NCBI GenBank assembly: GCA_025351355.1
Contig: JANXWC010000189.1
Location: 1 to 62,058, forward strand
DNA: 62,058 nt
Direction of reading: 5' to 3'
From: Hyphomicrobiaceae bacterium
GTDB lineage: Bacteria; Pseudomonadota; Alphaproteobacteria; Rhizobiales; Hyphomicrobiaceae
Shown: piece after piece, positions 54,053 through 62,058 of the stretch
How the letters are laid out: each line of letters begins with the position of its first letter
How positions within the stretch are numbered: position 1 is the first letter of the stretch
The notes under the pieces: generated by a model
What the model was told of the DNA's origin: nothing
Seen by the model: the letters and a program-made list of their open reading frames with translations, nothing else
The model's database searches: none
Position numbers and translations under genes: made by a program

Positions 54053-54361
54053 TCACGGTGCGAAGCCGTTGAGGTTGATCGCCACCAGCAGCGCGATGAT
54101 CAGTGTACCCGGAAATGCCATTAGCAACGCCGGTGTAACGCGTCGAGTGCGCCACGCCTTAGCGGTTCGCCACGCGAAGAACGCGACCCAGATGGGCGCG
54201 ATCAAAACGAGCGCGATGATCAGGCCACCGGACAGTCGTTGCAGAGCGCTCATATTTGTGCCGCCATCAAACAACATCGGGGAAAAACCCGCCATCAACA
54301 GCCAGAGCGGGGCCGCCAGCACAACCAGCAGACAACAGATGATCGTAATGACACGTGGCAT
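54053..54361 (-). CDS. small inner-membrane protein
   Basis: 102 residues from ATG 54361, with GAGGAC upstream. Three hydrophobic helices (VITIICCLLVVLAAPLWLLM, GGLIIALVLIAPIWVAFFAW, ALLMAFPGTLIIALLVAINL) with short basic loops. No family recognised. It ends 19 bases before the MFS carrier gene starts, so the two are probably co-transcribed. Confidence 0.7.
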   Translation of the reverse strand: MPRVITIICCLLVVLAAPLWLLMAGFSPMLFDGGTNMSALQRLSGGLIIALVLIAPIWVAFFAWRTAKAWRTRRVTPALLMAFPGTLIIALLVAINLNGFAP

Positions 54362-54453
54362 CGACGTCCTCAAAGCGAATTTCACCCTGACCACAGAGTA
54401 CCGGTGTCGCGGTGCATTACCACGCAAAATCCGGACGCTATCGGTAGCGGAAT

Positions 54454-54720
54454 TTACACAAATTTTACGGCGATCTTGCCGACGTCACGGCGAACTACGG
54501 CAACGCGCTGCCGCAGACTGCCCAACTGAAGGTCGAACTCGGCGGGAATGCCGAGCACCGAAGTCACGACGAGCAAGGCGCCTTTGTCCGATCTATTCTT
54601 TAAGACACATGGCAGTCGTTCACCTGCTGGCAGAAGAATGAAAACAGCAGCATTTTCGCTTTGTCGCAGGGTTCGGCGCTTTTCTCCGGGGCGTGGGACA
54701 TTCTTCTTTCCAAAGATCAT
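54454..54720 (-). CDS. PilZ-domain protein, probable c-di-GMP receptor
   Basis: 88 residues from ATG 54720; the frame runs to 55038, but that part overlaps the 5' end of glyA. The sequence carries both c-di-GMP-binding elements of PilZ domains: R-x3-R in KRRTLRQS and N-x-S-x2-G in KNRSDKGA, followed by strands with FDLQLGSLRQRVAVVRRD and a final IAVKF. As a stand-alone domain it could act as a c-di-GMP-dependent adaptor. It is the only c-di-GMP receptor I can recognise in the window, notable because PelD lacks one. Confidence 0.7.
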   Translation of the reverse strand: MIFGKKNVPRPGEKRRTLRQSENAAVFILLPAGERLPCVLKNRSDKGALLVVTSVLGIPAEFDLQLGSLRQRVAVVRRDVGKIAVKFV

Positions 54721-54946
54721 GCAGCGGTGGCTCGAATTGGGCGTTCGGAAGAATTTTACGAGAGGCGTGATTTGGCACGCAATTGTCATGATACGCTTAC
54801 GATCACAATTGAAATCTTCAATGTAAAGACTACCAATGTCGCGTAGGCGACGCTCGCGGTGAAGAAAGCAGCTCGCCTTGTCGCCATTCGCTGCACATGC
54901 TAAGTCGCGCCGAAACGTGCTTAAATTCCCCTCCTGCGAGGCTCTT

Positions 54947-56245
54947 ATGTCATCCTCCAAGGCTCGCTCCGGCGCCGCCAACTCATTCTTTGCGACCCCA
55001 TTGGCCGACGCAGACCCCGAGCTGTTCGGCACCATCACGCGCGAACTCGACCGTCAACGCCATGAAATTGAGTTGATCGCGTCGGAGAATATCGTATCGC
55101 GGGCGGTACTTGAGGCGGTCGGATCGGTGATGACTAACAAGTATGCCGAGGGCTATCCCGGCAAGCGCTACTACGGCGGCTGCCAGTACGTGGATCAGGC
55201 CGAAATACTGGCCATCGAACGCGCGAAACAGCTGTTCGGCGCGAAATTTGTCAATGTGCAGCCGAACTCCGGCAGCCAGATGAACCAAGCCGTGTTCCTG
55301 GCGCTGCTGCAGCCGGGCGATACGTTCATGGGCCTGGATCTTAATTCAGGCGGGCACCTGACCCACGGCTCGCCTGTCAACATGAGCGGCAAGTGGTTCA
55401 AGGTGGTTCCGTATGGTGTGCGCCGCGACAACCAGTTGATCGACATGGACGAAGTCGCAAAAATTGCGCATGCCCATAAGCCGAAACTTATTATTGCCGG
55501 CGGCACGGCTTACTCGCGCGGCTGGGACTTTGCGCGCTTCCGTGAAATCGCCGATGCGGTGGGTGCTTATCTGATGGTGGATATGGCGCATATCGCCGGT
55601 CTTGTTGCCGGTGGCGCCCATGCCTCGCCCGTTCCGCACGCGCATGTGGTGACCACGACGACCCACAAATCGCTGCGCGGCCCGCGCGGCGGCATGATCA
55701 TGACCAATGACGAGGATATCGCCAAGAAGATCAATTCGGCGGTATTTCCGGGCTTGCAAGGTGGCCCGCTGATGCACGTGATCGCGGCCAAGGCTGTTGC
55801 CTTCAAGGAGGCGTTGCAGCCGGAATTCAAGGTTTACGCCAAATCGGTCGTGGAGAATGCGCGGGTATTGTCTGAAACGATCAAGGCCGGAGGCTTCGAT
55901 ATCGTTACTGGCGGCACAGACAATCATTTGCTGCTGGTCGATCTGCGCCCCAAAAACGTTACTGGCAAGGCCAGTGAAATTGCACTCGGTCGCGCGCACA
56001 TCACCTGCAACAAAAACGGCGTCCCTTTCGACCCGGCGAAACCATTTGTCACGTCTGGCATTCGCCTCGGCACACCCGCGGGTACTACGCGCGGTTTTGG
56101 CGCGGCCGAATTTCGCGAAATCGGGAAAATGATTGTGGAAGTGCTGGACGGGCTCGCGAAGAATGGCGAAGCAGGCGACGCACAGATCGAACATGCCGTA
56201 AAAGAGCGTGCGATATCTCTTTGCAAGCGCTTCCCGATTTATTGA
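54947..56245 (+). CDS. glyA: serine hydroxymethyltransferase
   Basis: 432 residues from ATG 54947, with GAGG upstream; an earlier start at 54878 is unsupported. It interconverts serine and glycine using tetrahydrofolate and PLP. Motifs: [39 protein letters not shown], a [12 protein letters not shown] region, [14 protein letters not shown], and the PLP lysine in [16 protein letters not shown]. Length is normal. Confidence 0.97.
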   Translation: MSSSKARSGAANSFFATPLADADPELFGTITRELDRQRHEIELIASENIVSRAVLEAVGSVMTNKYAEGYPGKRYYGGCQYVDQAEILAIERAKQLFGAKFVNVQPNSGSQMNQAVFLALLQPGDTFMGLDLNSGGHLTHGSPVNMSGKWFKVVPYGVRRDNQLIDMDEVAKIAHAHKPKLIIAGGTAYSRGWDFARFREIADAVGAYLMVDMAHIAGLVAGGAHASPVPHAHVVTTTTHKSLRGPRGGMIMTNDEDIAKKINSAVFPGLQGGPLMHVIAAKAVAFKEALQPEFKVYAKSVVENARVLSETIKAGGFDIVTGGTDNHLLLVDLRPKNVTGKASEIALGRAHITCNKNGVPFDPAKPFVTSGIRLGTPAGTTRGFGAAEFREIGKMIVEVLDGLAKNGEAGDAQIEHAVKERAISLCKRFPIY

Positions 56246-56365
56246 TCTCGCACAAAGAAAGTGGTACGTTAAGAGATTATCTGCCTAATTTGTGGGCAGC
56301 ACTTCGATTGATCTGAATTTTGTCTGCCTGCATGTTGTATCAACAGTTAACTGGAGGCGAGTTGA

Positions 56366-57316
56366 ATGCGCGCCTTGAATCCCGATCAGTTGCGAACATT
56401 TATTGAAGTTGTTGAACTCGGCAGTTTTACTGCTGCCGCAAAACGACTGAACTTGTCGCAGCCCGCGGTAAGCTTGCAAGTTAGGGAACTTGAAGCGCGC
56501 TGCGGCGTGCAGTTGCTTGATCGGGCGAGCAAAAAACCGCTTCCGACGGAGGCCGGTGTGCAGATGCTGCGGCACGCCAATCGTATTTTGAGCGAGAACG
56601 ACGAAGCGCTGACAGCCATGCAGTTGTTGCGCAACCAGTCCGGTCAGCAGGTACGCATCGGCATGACTATGACGACGCTGACTTATCTCGCCCGCGATGT
56701 GGTTCGCAGGCTCAAACGGGACTATCCTCAACTGCAACTGTCGGTGGCGCTATCGTCGTCGGATCGACTGGCTGACGATATTCGCAGTCACGTGCTCGAC
56801 CTCGCGCTTGTGTCGCTCCCATTGGCCGACGTCAATCTAGCCGTGCACCCGTTTCTGGAAGATCTGGTGAGCGCCATCGTGCCTGAGGACTACTTTACTC
56901 CGACACCCAAGGTCGCTACTCCGGCGCTGATGGCGAGCGCGCCCTTTGTGACGCAAAACGTCGGCGACGTGCAGACGACGCTTGCCGATAAATGGTTCAA
57001 GTCCAATGGCCAGACACCGCTAGGTTACGTCGAAATGCATAGCCTTGAGGCTTGCCGTGCTGCGGTCGCTGCCGGATTAGGTATTTCGATTGTACCGGGC
57101 ATTATGGCAGCGCACCCGATGCCAGGGGTAATGGTGCTACCGCTCGACCCGCCGATAAAGCGCCAGATTGCACTCATTGAGTTGCACGGACGGCCGAGCA
57201 ATCCGGTCATCGATCTGGTGCGCGCGGCGCTACTGCATTGCGAGATCGCGCCGCACCCGCTTCCGTGCGTCCACAAAGGCCGCCGTGCCGGCGCAATCGA
57301 TATCAGACCGGCCTGA
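56366..57316 (+). CDS. LysR family transcriptional regulator
   Basis: 316 residues. The N-terminal helix-turn-helix is classic ([40 protein letters not shown]). The effector domain follows ([60 protein letters not shown]). GGAGGCG precedes the ATG. Its targets are unknown; it follows glyA by 120 bases. Its 3' end overlaps that of tyrS by 14 bases in the opposite direction. Confidence 0.9.
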   Translation: MRALNPDQLRTFIEVVELGSFTAAAKRLNLSQPAVSLQVRELEARCGVQLLDRASKKPLPTEAGVQMLRHANRILSENDEALTAMQLLRNQSGQQVRIGMTMTTLTYLARDVVRRLKRDYPQLQLSVALSSSDRLADDIRSHVLDLALVSLPLADVNLAVHPFLEDLVSAIVPEDYFTPTPKVATPALMASAPFVTQNVGDVQTTLADKWFKSNGQTPLGYVEMHSLEACRAAVAAGLGISIVPGIMAAHPMPGVMVLPLDPPIKRQIALIELHGRPSNPVIDLVRAALLHCEIAPHPLPCVHKGRRAGAIDIRPA

Positions 57317-58559
57317 TCAGCACGTGTTTTTTCTTACCCAGACTTAGCTTGATGATGCCGTCGGTCGAAATATCCTTGCCGGTAAGCTTCGCCTTTTCGT
57401 CGGCTACTTGCGCATCATTCACGCGCAAGCCGCCACCCTGGATTTGACGGCGCGCTTCGCCGTTTGATTTGACAAGGCCGGCCGTCACGAAGGCTGCGAC
57501 AACGCTGAGTTCGTTGTCGATGTCGGCGCGAGGCACTTCGATGATCGGCAGTTCGCCGCCGATACCGCCCTGTTCAAAGGTTTTTTGCGCGCTTGCCGCG
57601 GCTGCATCGGCCTTGGGCCGGCCATGCAGTAAAGCGGTGGCTTCCGTTGCCAGCACCTTTTTTGCCTCATTGATTTCAGCGCCCTGAAGCGCTGCAAGCT
57701 TGGCGATCTCATCTAGAGGCAGGATTGTAAACAGCTTGAGGAAGCGGGCAACATCGCCATCCTCGGTGTTACGCCAATATTGCCAGAAATCGTACGGGGA
57801 AAACTGGTCCTCATTCAACCACACAGCACCGGCGACCGTTTTTCCCATTTTCGCGCCGGAGGATGTTGTCAGCAGCGGGGTCGTCAGGGCAAACAGCGGA
57901 TCGGACAACCCCATGCGGCGGCCGAGATCGACGCCCTGGATGATGTTGCCCCACTGGTCGGAGCCGCCCATCTGCAGGTTGCACCCCAGGCGCTTGGCCA
58001 GTTCGACGAAGTCATAGGCTTGGCAGATCATGTAGTTGAATTCGATGAAGCTCATCTCGTGCTCACGCTCGAGACGCAATTTGACGGAATCCATTGCCAG
58101 CATACGGTTGACCGAGAAATGTTTACCGACGTCGCGGAGCATTTCGATCCAATTGAGCTTGGTCAGCCAATCGGCATTGTCGATCATGACGGCGTCGGTG
58201 GCACTGTCGCCGAATTTCAGCACGCGCGCGAAAACGCCGCGGATGCTGGCTTTGTTAGCGTCGATTTCCTCGATCGAACGGATCGCGCGCGCCTCGTCTT
58301 TGCCCGACGGGTCGCCCACTCTGGTGGTGCCGCCTCCCATCAATGTGATCGGCTTGTTACCGGACTGTTGCAGCCAATGCAGCATCATCATCGTCAGGAA
58401 ATTGCCGATGTGGAGCGACGGGGCGGTGCAATCATAGCCGACATAGCCGACTGCTTTGCCCTTCGCCGCCAGCGCATCCAGCGCGACGAAGTCCGAACAT
58501 TGATGAAGAAAGCCTCGCTCGGCGAGGATGTTGAGGAAATCTGATTTGTAGGTCGCCAT
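57303..58559 (-). CDS. tyrS: tyrosyl-tRNA synthetase
   Basis: 418 residues from ATG 58559. Class I signatures: the HIGH-type motif in [20 protein letters not shown], tyrosine-binding [16 protein letters not shown] and [20 protein letters not shown], and the KMSKS equivalent [15 protein letters not shown]. An S4-type RNA-binding domain forms the C-terminus ([20 protein letters not shown]). Length is normal for bacterial TyrRS. Confidence 0.97.
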   Translation of the reverse strand: MATYKSDFLNILAERGFLHQCSDFVALDALAAKGKAVGYVGYDCTAPSLHIGNFLTMMMLHWLQQSGNKPITLMGGGTTRVGDPSGKDEARAIRSIEEIDANKASIRGVFARVLKFGDSATDAVMIDNADWLTKLNWIEMLRDVGKHFSVNRMLAMDSVKLRLEREHEMSFIEFNYMICQAYDFVELAKRLGCNLQMGGSDQWGNIIQGVDLGRRMGLSDPLFALTTPLLTTSSGAKMGKTVAGAVWLNEDQFSPYDFWQYWRNTEDGDVARFLKLFTILPLDEIAKLAALQGAEINEAKKVLATEATALLHGRPKADAAAASAQKTFEQGGIGGELPIIEVPRADIDNELSVVAAFVTAGLVKSNGEARRQIQGGGLRVNDAQVADEKAKLTGKDISTDGIIKLSLGKKKHVLIRPV

Positions 58560-58840
58560 CGACGTCGAAAGCCTCGCTTGCAAGGCGGTCGGCATCCCAT
58601 AGGGCGCGATCCGAAGCAAGCAGAAGCCGCGAGCGGAGCGAAAATCAGAGCGCAAATGAGTCAGAACCGGAATGTGTGACTTTCGCCACAGTAAAGCCGG
58701 TATTTTTGCACGTGTGCGCCTTAATCGTTGATTTGAATGGTTTTTTTAAAATAGTCGATGGAACGAATAAGTCGCAAAGACATTTCATGAGCATACCGCG
58801 CGTGAGCGTCAGCCCCCGCAACTCATACGTTGGAAATGAC

Positions 58841-59272
58841 ATGAAAACTGGAGGAGAAAATATTGCACGATTCCCTATGCGCAAGCGGATCCTTGTGGTC
58901 GAGGACGAAATGCTTATCGCGTTTGGTACCATGGTCGACTTGGAAGACGCTGGATTTGAAGTGGTGGTCACCAAGGACGGCAGGCAAGGGTTGGAAGCGG
59001 CAGCTTCGGAGCAGTTCGACCTGATCATCACCGATAACAACATGCCGAATATGACCGGAGTGGATATGATCAGTGCGCTGCGGAAAGCAGGCAACACGTT
59101 GCCGATCGTATTGACGTCGGCACTAAATCCGCAGTCTTTGCCGTTCGCTTCCGGCCCGGGATATGACCGGTTTCTGGCAAAGCCTTATCGTCCCGGGCAA
59201 TTGTGTGACCTGGCACGCGAATTGACAGACCGCGTCGGTGCGCAACGCGTGGCCGGGATGCTACGTAGATAA
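58841..59272 (+). CDS. single-domain response regulator
   Basis: 143 residues from ATG 58841 (GGAA upstream); ATG 58877 is a possible alternative. It is one receiver domain: acidic pocket LVVEDE, phospho-acceptor Asp in LIITDNNMPNMTGVDM, the Ser/Thr switch in VLTSAL, and the Lys in LAKPYRPG. No output domain. It may work as a phosphate carrier or protein-binding switch in a relay. It overlaps the 3' end of the next, opposing gene by 12 bases. Confidence 0.85.
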   Translation: MKTGGENIARFPMRKRILVVEDEMLIAFGTMVDLEDAGFEVVVTKDGRQGLEAAASEQFDLIITDNNMPNMTGVDMISALRKAGNTLPIVLTSALNPQSLPFASGPGYDRFLAKPYRPGQLCDLARELTDRVGAQRVAGMLRR

Positions 59273-60274
59273 GAGTTCAGAAATCGTCTGCGAAATGAAT
59301 GCCGTGTCAGCTGGATTGCCGACAGGGTTTCCGGCACGATGTCCCCAAATCGATTTAAGGGGCTTGAAAGTGGCGTTGTGCATCAAGCGGGTTTCGCGCT
59401 CGCTGTCTTCGGCGGTAAAGTAGAGATCGGTCGTTGACGGCGTGATGACGGAACGCGCGGTTATCGAGCCGAGCGCCTGGGCAAGATTGCCTGAATAGAT
59501 CGAGTTATCGGAAATGTCGGATTGTCGCCATGTCTCGATCATCGACAGCAGGTCTTCTCCCGCGCGGCGCAGGAAGTTACCTTCCCAGTTGCGCACCAAA
59601 AAGTCTTCAAGGGACGCATAGCCCAAGCCGCGCCACAACTCCTCGCGGTAGAAGGCCTGGCTCAGCGCCCATCCTGCATAGACGCGAGAAAATGCGCGGA
59701 TTGCGGTGATCGGCTTTTCAGCAAAGTAGCCATTTCGCCATGTGGCGTCAGCGGTCAGAGTGGCGCGGATGCCGTCCAGAAATACCTGGTTGTGCGGAGA
59801 CGTTCGCGCCGACGTGCACAGGGCCGCAATGCGTTCGACACGGTCGGGGTATATCGCGCCCCAATGGAGCGCCTGCTGGCCACCCATCGACCAGCCGTAG
59901 ACCAGAGCCAGTTTGTCGATGGCGAAGACTTCGTCGAGCAATCGCTTTTGGGCCTGCACATTATCCCAGTGCGTGAACACGGGACTGCGGCCACGCCCGA
60001 ACGGGTCGGCAAGATTGCTCGGCGACGACGACAAGCCGTTACCGAATTGATTGGGGATGATGATGAAGTAGCGGTCGGGATCGAGGATTTTGCCGGAACC
60101 AATCAGCCAATCGATATCAGTGTGTTGCGCGCCGTACGATGTCGGATAGAGAATGGCATTTCGTTTGTCCCGCGCCAGCGTGCCATAGGTCTGGTAGGCC
60201 AGTTTCGCATTGGGCAGCGTCAGACCGCGCTGTAATGGGAATGACCCAAGTTCGAAAATTTTACAGTCGTGCAT
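59261..60274 (-). CDS. MetX-like alpha/beta hydrolase (homoserine acyltransferase family)
   Basis: 337 residues from ATG 60274, with GAGGC upstream. It has the nucleophile elbow VYGWSMGGQQALHWG, an IIPNQFGNGLSSSPSNL segment, a late Asp region (STTDLYFTAEDSE) and the catalytic His in WGHRAGNP. The fold and length fit the homoserine O-acetyltransferase family, but the GGSMGGMQ and other MetX residues differ, so it may act on a different acyl substrate. It lies 25 bases downstream of the RidA gene, on the same strand. Confidence 0.75.
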   Translation of the reverse strand: MHDCKIFELGSFPLQRGLTLPNAKLAYQTYGTLARDKRNAILYPTSYGAQHTDIDWLIGSGKILDPDRYFIIIPNQFGNGLSSSPSNLADPFGRGRSPVFTHWDNVQAQKRLLDEVFAIDKLALVYGWSMGGQQALHWGAIYPDRVERIAALCTSARTSPHNQVFLDGIRATLTADATWRNGYFAEKPITAIRAFSRVYAGWALSQAFYREELWRGLGYASLEDFLVRNWEGNFLRRAGEDLLSMIETWRQSDISDNSIYSGNLAQALGSITARSVITPSTTDLYFTAEDSERETRLMHNATFKPLKSIWGHRAGNPVGNPADTAFISQTISELLST

Positions 60275-60298
60275 CAAGTGCCTCGCCAATTGACCCGC

Positions 60299-60685
60299 TT
60301 ATTTCGCGCCGCGCCAGGCGATCATTTCGATCTCGACTTTGGCGCCCATTGGCAATCCGGCGACTTGGATCGTGGAGCGCGCCGGGTAGGGCGCCACGAC
60401 GTTCTTTTCGTAGACCCCATTCATGGCCGCGAACTCTTTCAAGTCGGTCATGAAGACCGTTGCTTTCACCACATGCTCCATGGTTACGCCGGCGTTGGCG
60501 AGCAACGGCTTGATGTTGTCGAATACCTGTTGTGTCTGCGCCTCGATGCCGCCGTCGACCAGCTTGCCGGTGGCTCCATCGAGCGGGATCTGACCGGACA
60601 GAAAGACATAGTCGCCGGCGCCGATGCCCAGAGAATAGGGCCCGATGGCTTTGCCGGATGGTGAAGTGAGAACAGTCTTGGACAT
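60299..60685 (-). CDS. RidA family enamine/imine deaminase
   Basis: 128 residues. Signature features: IGPYSLGIGAGDYVFLSGQI near the start, a FDNIKPLLANAGVTMEHVVK helix, VFMTDLKEFAAMNGVYEK, then PARSTIQVAGLPMGAKVEIE with the conserved Arg and Glu of active RidA proteins. It hydrolyses reactive enamines from PLP enzymes. It is followed by the MetX-like gene and probably shares its transcript. Confidence 0.92.
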   Translation of the reverse strand: MSKTVLTSPSGKAIGPYSLGIGAGDYVFLSGQIPLDGATGKLVDGGIEAQTQQVFDNIKPLLANAGVTMEHVVKATVFMTDLKEFAAMNGVYEKNVVAPYPARSTIQVAGLPMGAKVEIEMIAWRGAK

Positions 60686-60934
60686 GAGCGTGTTTCCAGC
60701 GATGGGATGAAGCGGCCCAAGTTCTGCCGCGCCGCACCAGCCTTGGCAAGGCCGAGCGCTAAACCATTCGCGGCACTGAAACTTCTTAATATTTCTTTAA
60801 CGTGTTGCTCATCAGCACTATCTCTTGTGCCACCACTCCACCTAATCTGCCCTGAGGGGTGCTGATGCGGGTCAGCGACCGATACCAGTGATTTCCAGAG
60901 TATCGATAGATTGGTGTTGAAGGGTGTTAGCGTC

Positions 60935-61597
60935 ATGAATTTGTGCAAATTGACTTCAGCCGCGCTCTTGGGCGCAGCCGTGATGTGCGGCGCGACAGTC
61001 GCAAAGGCTGACGGCGGTGCATTTTCCTGGACCGGCTTTTACGCCGGTTTGGACGTTGGCGAACGCTGGAGCCGAGCCAGCGTCAATATTCCGAATTACG
61101 CGCCGACGGCGCAACATGTCCAATCGGGAAACGGTTCGGCGGCGGGTGGTTTCGTTGGCTACAATTATCAGTTCAACAATGTCGTGCTCGGCATCGAGGG
61201 CGACATTTCCGGCGTAGGCGGCAACAGTGTCGCGCTGTCGGGCAATGGTGGCACCGAACAATATCAGATCAGCGAGAGTTGGCGGTCTAGTTTGCGGGCA
61301 CGTGCCGGCTTGGCGTTCGGACATTCGCTTGCTTATGTAACGGGCGGCGCCGCTTGGCTGCGCTACAGCACAAATTATCTGCCGCTCGCCGGTGGCGTTC
61401 AGACAACGACTGCCGGCGGTTGGATCGCCGGCGCGGGGCTTGAGCACGCCTTTCTGACGAAAGGCAATTCGGCCCTCATCGGCCGGATCGAATACCTTTA
61501 TGCCGATCACGGCACGAGCAACTTCGTACACAACGGACCATCCAGCGTGGCCTACAAGACGCAGGAAGTTCGCGTCGGCCTGGGCGTCAAATTCTGA
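60935..61597 (+). CDS. Omp25/Omp31-like outer-membrane beta-barrel protein
   Basis: 220 residues from ATG 60935. A signal peptide (LTSAALLGAAVMCGATVAKA) leads to an eight-strand barrel with family motifs: FSWTGFYAGLDVG at the start, GGFVGYNYQFNNVVLGIEGD, LRARAGLAFGHSLAYVTGGA, GWIAGAGLEHAF, and a C-terminal VRVGLGVKF ending in Phe, as outer-membrane proteins do. A strong terminator follows at 61631. Common in Rhizobiales. Confidence 0.9.
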   Translation: MNLCKLTSAALLGAAVMCGATVAKADGGAFSWTGFYAGLDVGERWSRASVNIPNYAPTAQHVQSGNGSAAGGFVGYNYQFNNVVLGIEGDISGVGGNSVALSGNGGTEQYQISESWRSSLRARAGLAFGHSLAYVTGGAAWLRYSTNYLPLAGGVQTTTAGGWIAGAGLEHAFLTKGNSALIGRIEYLYADHGTSNFVHNGPSSVAYKTQEVRVGLGVKF

Positions 61598-61630
61598 TCG
61601 CTCAAAGCACAGATTAGAGACAACCGAAAA

Positions 61631-61659
61631 GGCGGTGCCCCATGCACCGCCTCTTTTTT
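61631..61659 (+). terminator. rho-independent terminator after the porin gene
   Basis: An 8-base stem, GGCGGTGC and GCACCGCC, with a 5-base loop, followed by TCTTTTTTT. Confidence 0.92.
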
Positions 61660-61698
61660 TGCGTGATCGTACAGCGGCAGTGACGACGACAGATGTAG

Positions 61699-61763
61699 GT
61701 TGGGTTAGGCGCGTTGTTGCACCGTAACCCAACACTGCAATTTCAGGCGCGCCTGTTGGGTTA
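61699..61763. repeat. GTTGGGTTA inverted and direct repeats
   Basis: GTTGGGTTA at 61699-61707, its reverse complement TAACCCAAC at 61725-61733, and GTTGGGTTA again at 61755-61763. This looks like the scattered palindromic elements seen in alphaproteobacterial intergenic regions. Confidence 0.65.
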
Positions 61764-61786
61764 CACCGCGGAAATGCGGCTAGGAT

Positions 61787-61815
61787 CGTTCCGGCTTTAG
61801 TTGAATCACGGAACG
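61787..61815. repeat. CGTTCCG...CGGAACG palindrome
   Basis: Seven-base arms around a 15-base loop (GCTTTAGTTGAATCA). A similar structure is at 39303-39329. It lies between the previous repeat and the IS630-like transposase gene. Confidence 0.5.
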
Positions 61816-61878
61816 ACCCTAGTGTCCCGATCGATAAATTCGTGGGATTATCGTTGCGTTGATTCGCGGGGATTTTCC

Positions 61879-62058
61879 ATGAGCAGAGCGGCACTTCGGA
61901 TCGAATTGTCAGCAGAGACTCGGCGCGAGTTGGAGGGGCTTGCGCGGCGGCGGCGCACATCCCAAGGCTTGGCGCGTCGCGCTCAGATTGTGCTGCTGGC
62001 CGCCGAGGGATTGCTGAACAAAGAGATTGTGAAGCGGCTTAAAACCAATCCCGATACC
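61879..62058 (+). mobile_element. IS630-type transposase, 5' part cut by the window end
   Basis: 60 codons from ATG 61879 to the last base. The peptide (ELSAETRRELEGLARRRRTS, ARRAQIVLLAAEGLLNKEIV, KRLKTNP) is the N-terminal helix-turn-helix of IS630-family transposases. The DDE catalytic part lies beyond the window. The left end of the element is probably just upstream, near the CTAG at 61819-61822, but a terminal inverted repeat cannot be confirmed without the right end. Confidence 0.75.

Noticed and set aside
54721-55038. N-terminal extension of the PilZ protein frame
   Set aside because: The extension overlaps the glyA start on the other strand and has no similarity; the PilZ domain is complete from 54720.
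55346-56194. 282-codon open frame opposite glyA
   Set aside because: Antisense to a certain gene, with no ribosome site or family resemblance.

Overview
The window reads as a chromosomal stretch of an alphaproteobacterium. Lineage hints are the DUF2948-hisD-UPF0262 order, the COG4111-type NAD-metabolism regulator (NUDIX plus winged helix), an Omp25/31-like porin, and coding sequence that looks moderately to highly G+C rich. I cannot name the genus. No rRNA, tRNA or CRISPR array was seen.

Layout. 1-5.1 kb: the 3' end of an ABC substrate-binding protein, a large hybrid histidine kinase, and a secreted SH3-PAN protein. 5.3-8.3 kb: a tight catabolic operon (beta-keto-acid cleavage enzyme, small-molecule kinase, acyl-CoA dehydrogenase). 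8.4-9.1 kb: a HigBA-type toxin-antitoxin cassette whose toxin carries an in-frame TGA. The cassette lies between the real 3' end of the dehydrogenase gene and a second, diverged copy of that 3' end. 9.4-18.3 kb: housekeeping and small accessory genes (winged-helix/TPR regulator, MlaC-like protein, TrmO, alpha/beta hydrolase, hisD cluster).

18.7-38.1 kb, all on the minus strand, is the most striking part: a remodelled Pel-type exopolysaccharide locus. From the promoter-proximal side it encodes an RTX-tailed polysaccharide deacetylase, a type I secretion ABC exporter and membrane fusion protein, a PelA-like protein, a TPR protein in the PelB position, PelD, PelE, PelF, PelG, an ExoF/Wza-like export protein, a separate GH114-type hydrolase and a Crp/Fnr regulator. 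The A-B-D-E-F-G order of the Pseudomonas pel operon is kept, with these differences: pelC is absent; PelB lacks its barrel; PelD ends after its GAF domain and lacks the c-di-GMP-binding GGDEF domain; PelA is split; and the PelA-like deacetylase has lost its H-x3-H motif, while the RTX protein has an intact one. My reading is that polymer deacetylation has moved from the periplasm to a type I secreted extracellular enzyme. This is inference from sequence.

38.4-62 kb: mostly housekeeping. It includes TatD, a SCO1-like protein, the NAD regulator, DUF502, two SPOR proteins, GlmU and GlmS (which would supply UDP-GlcNAc), a zinc peptidase, FolE, a flavin hydroxylase with DUF2783, an MFS carrier, a PilZ protein, GlyA, a LysR regulator, TyrS, a response regulator, a MetX-like acyltransferase, RidA and a porin. 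The window ends in the 5' part of an IS630-type transposase, preceded by short palindromic repeats.
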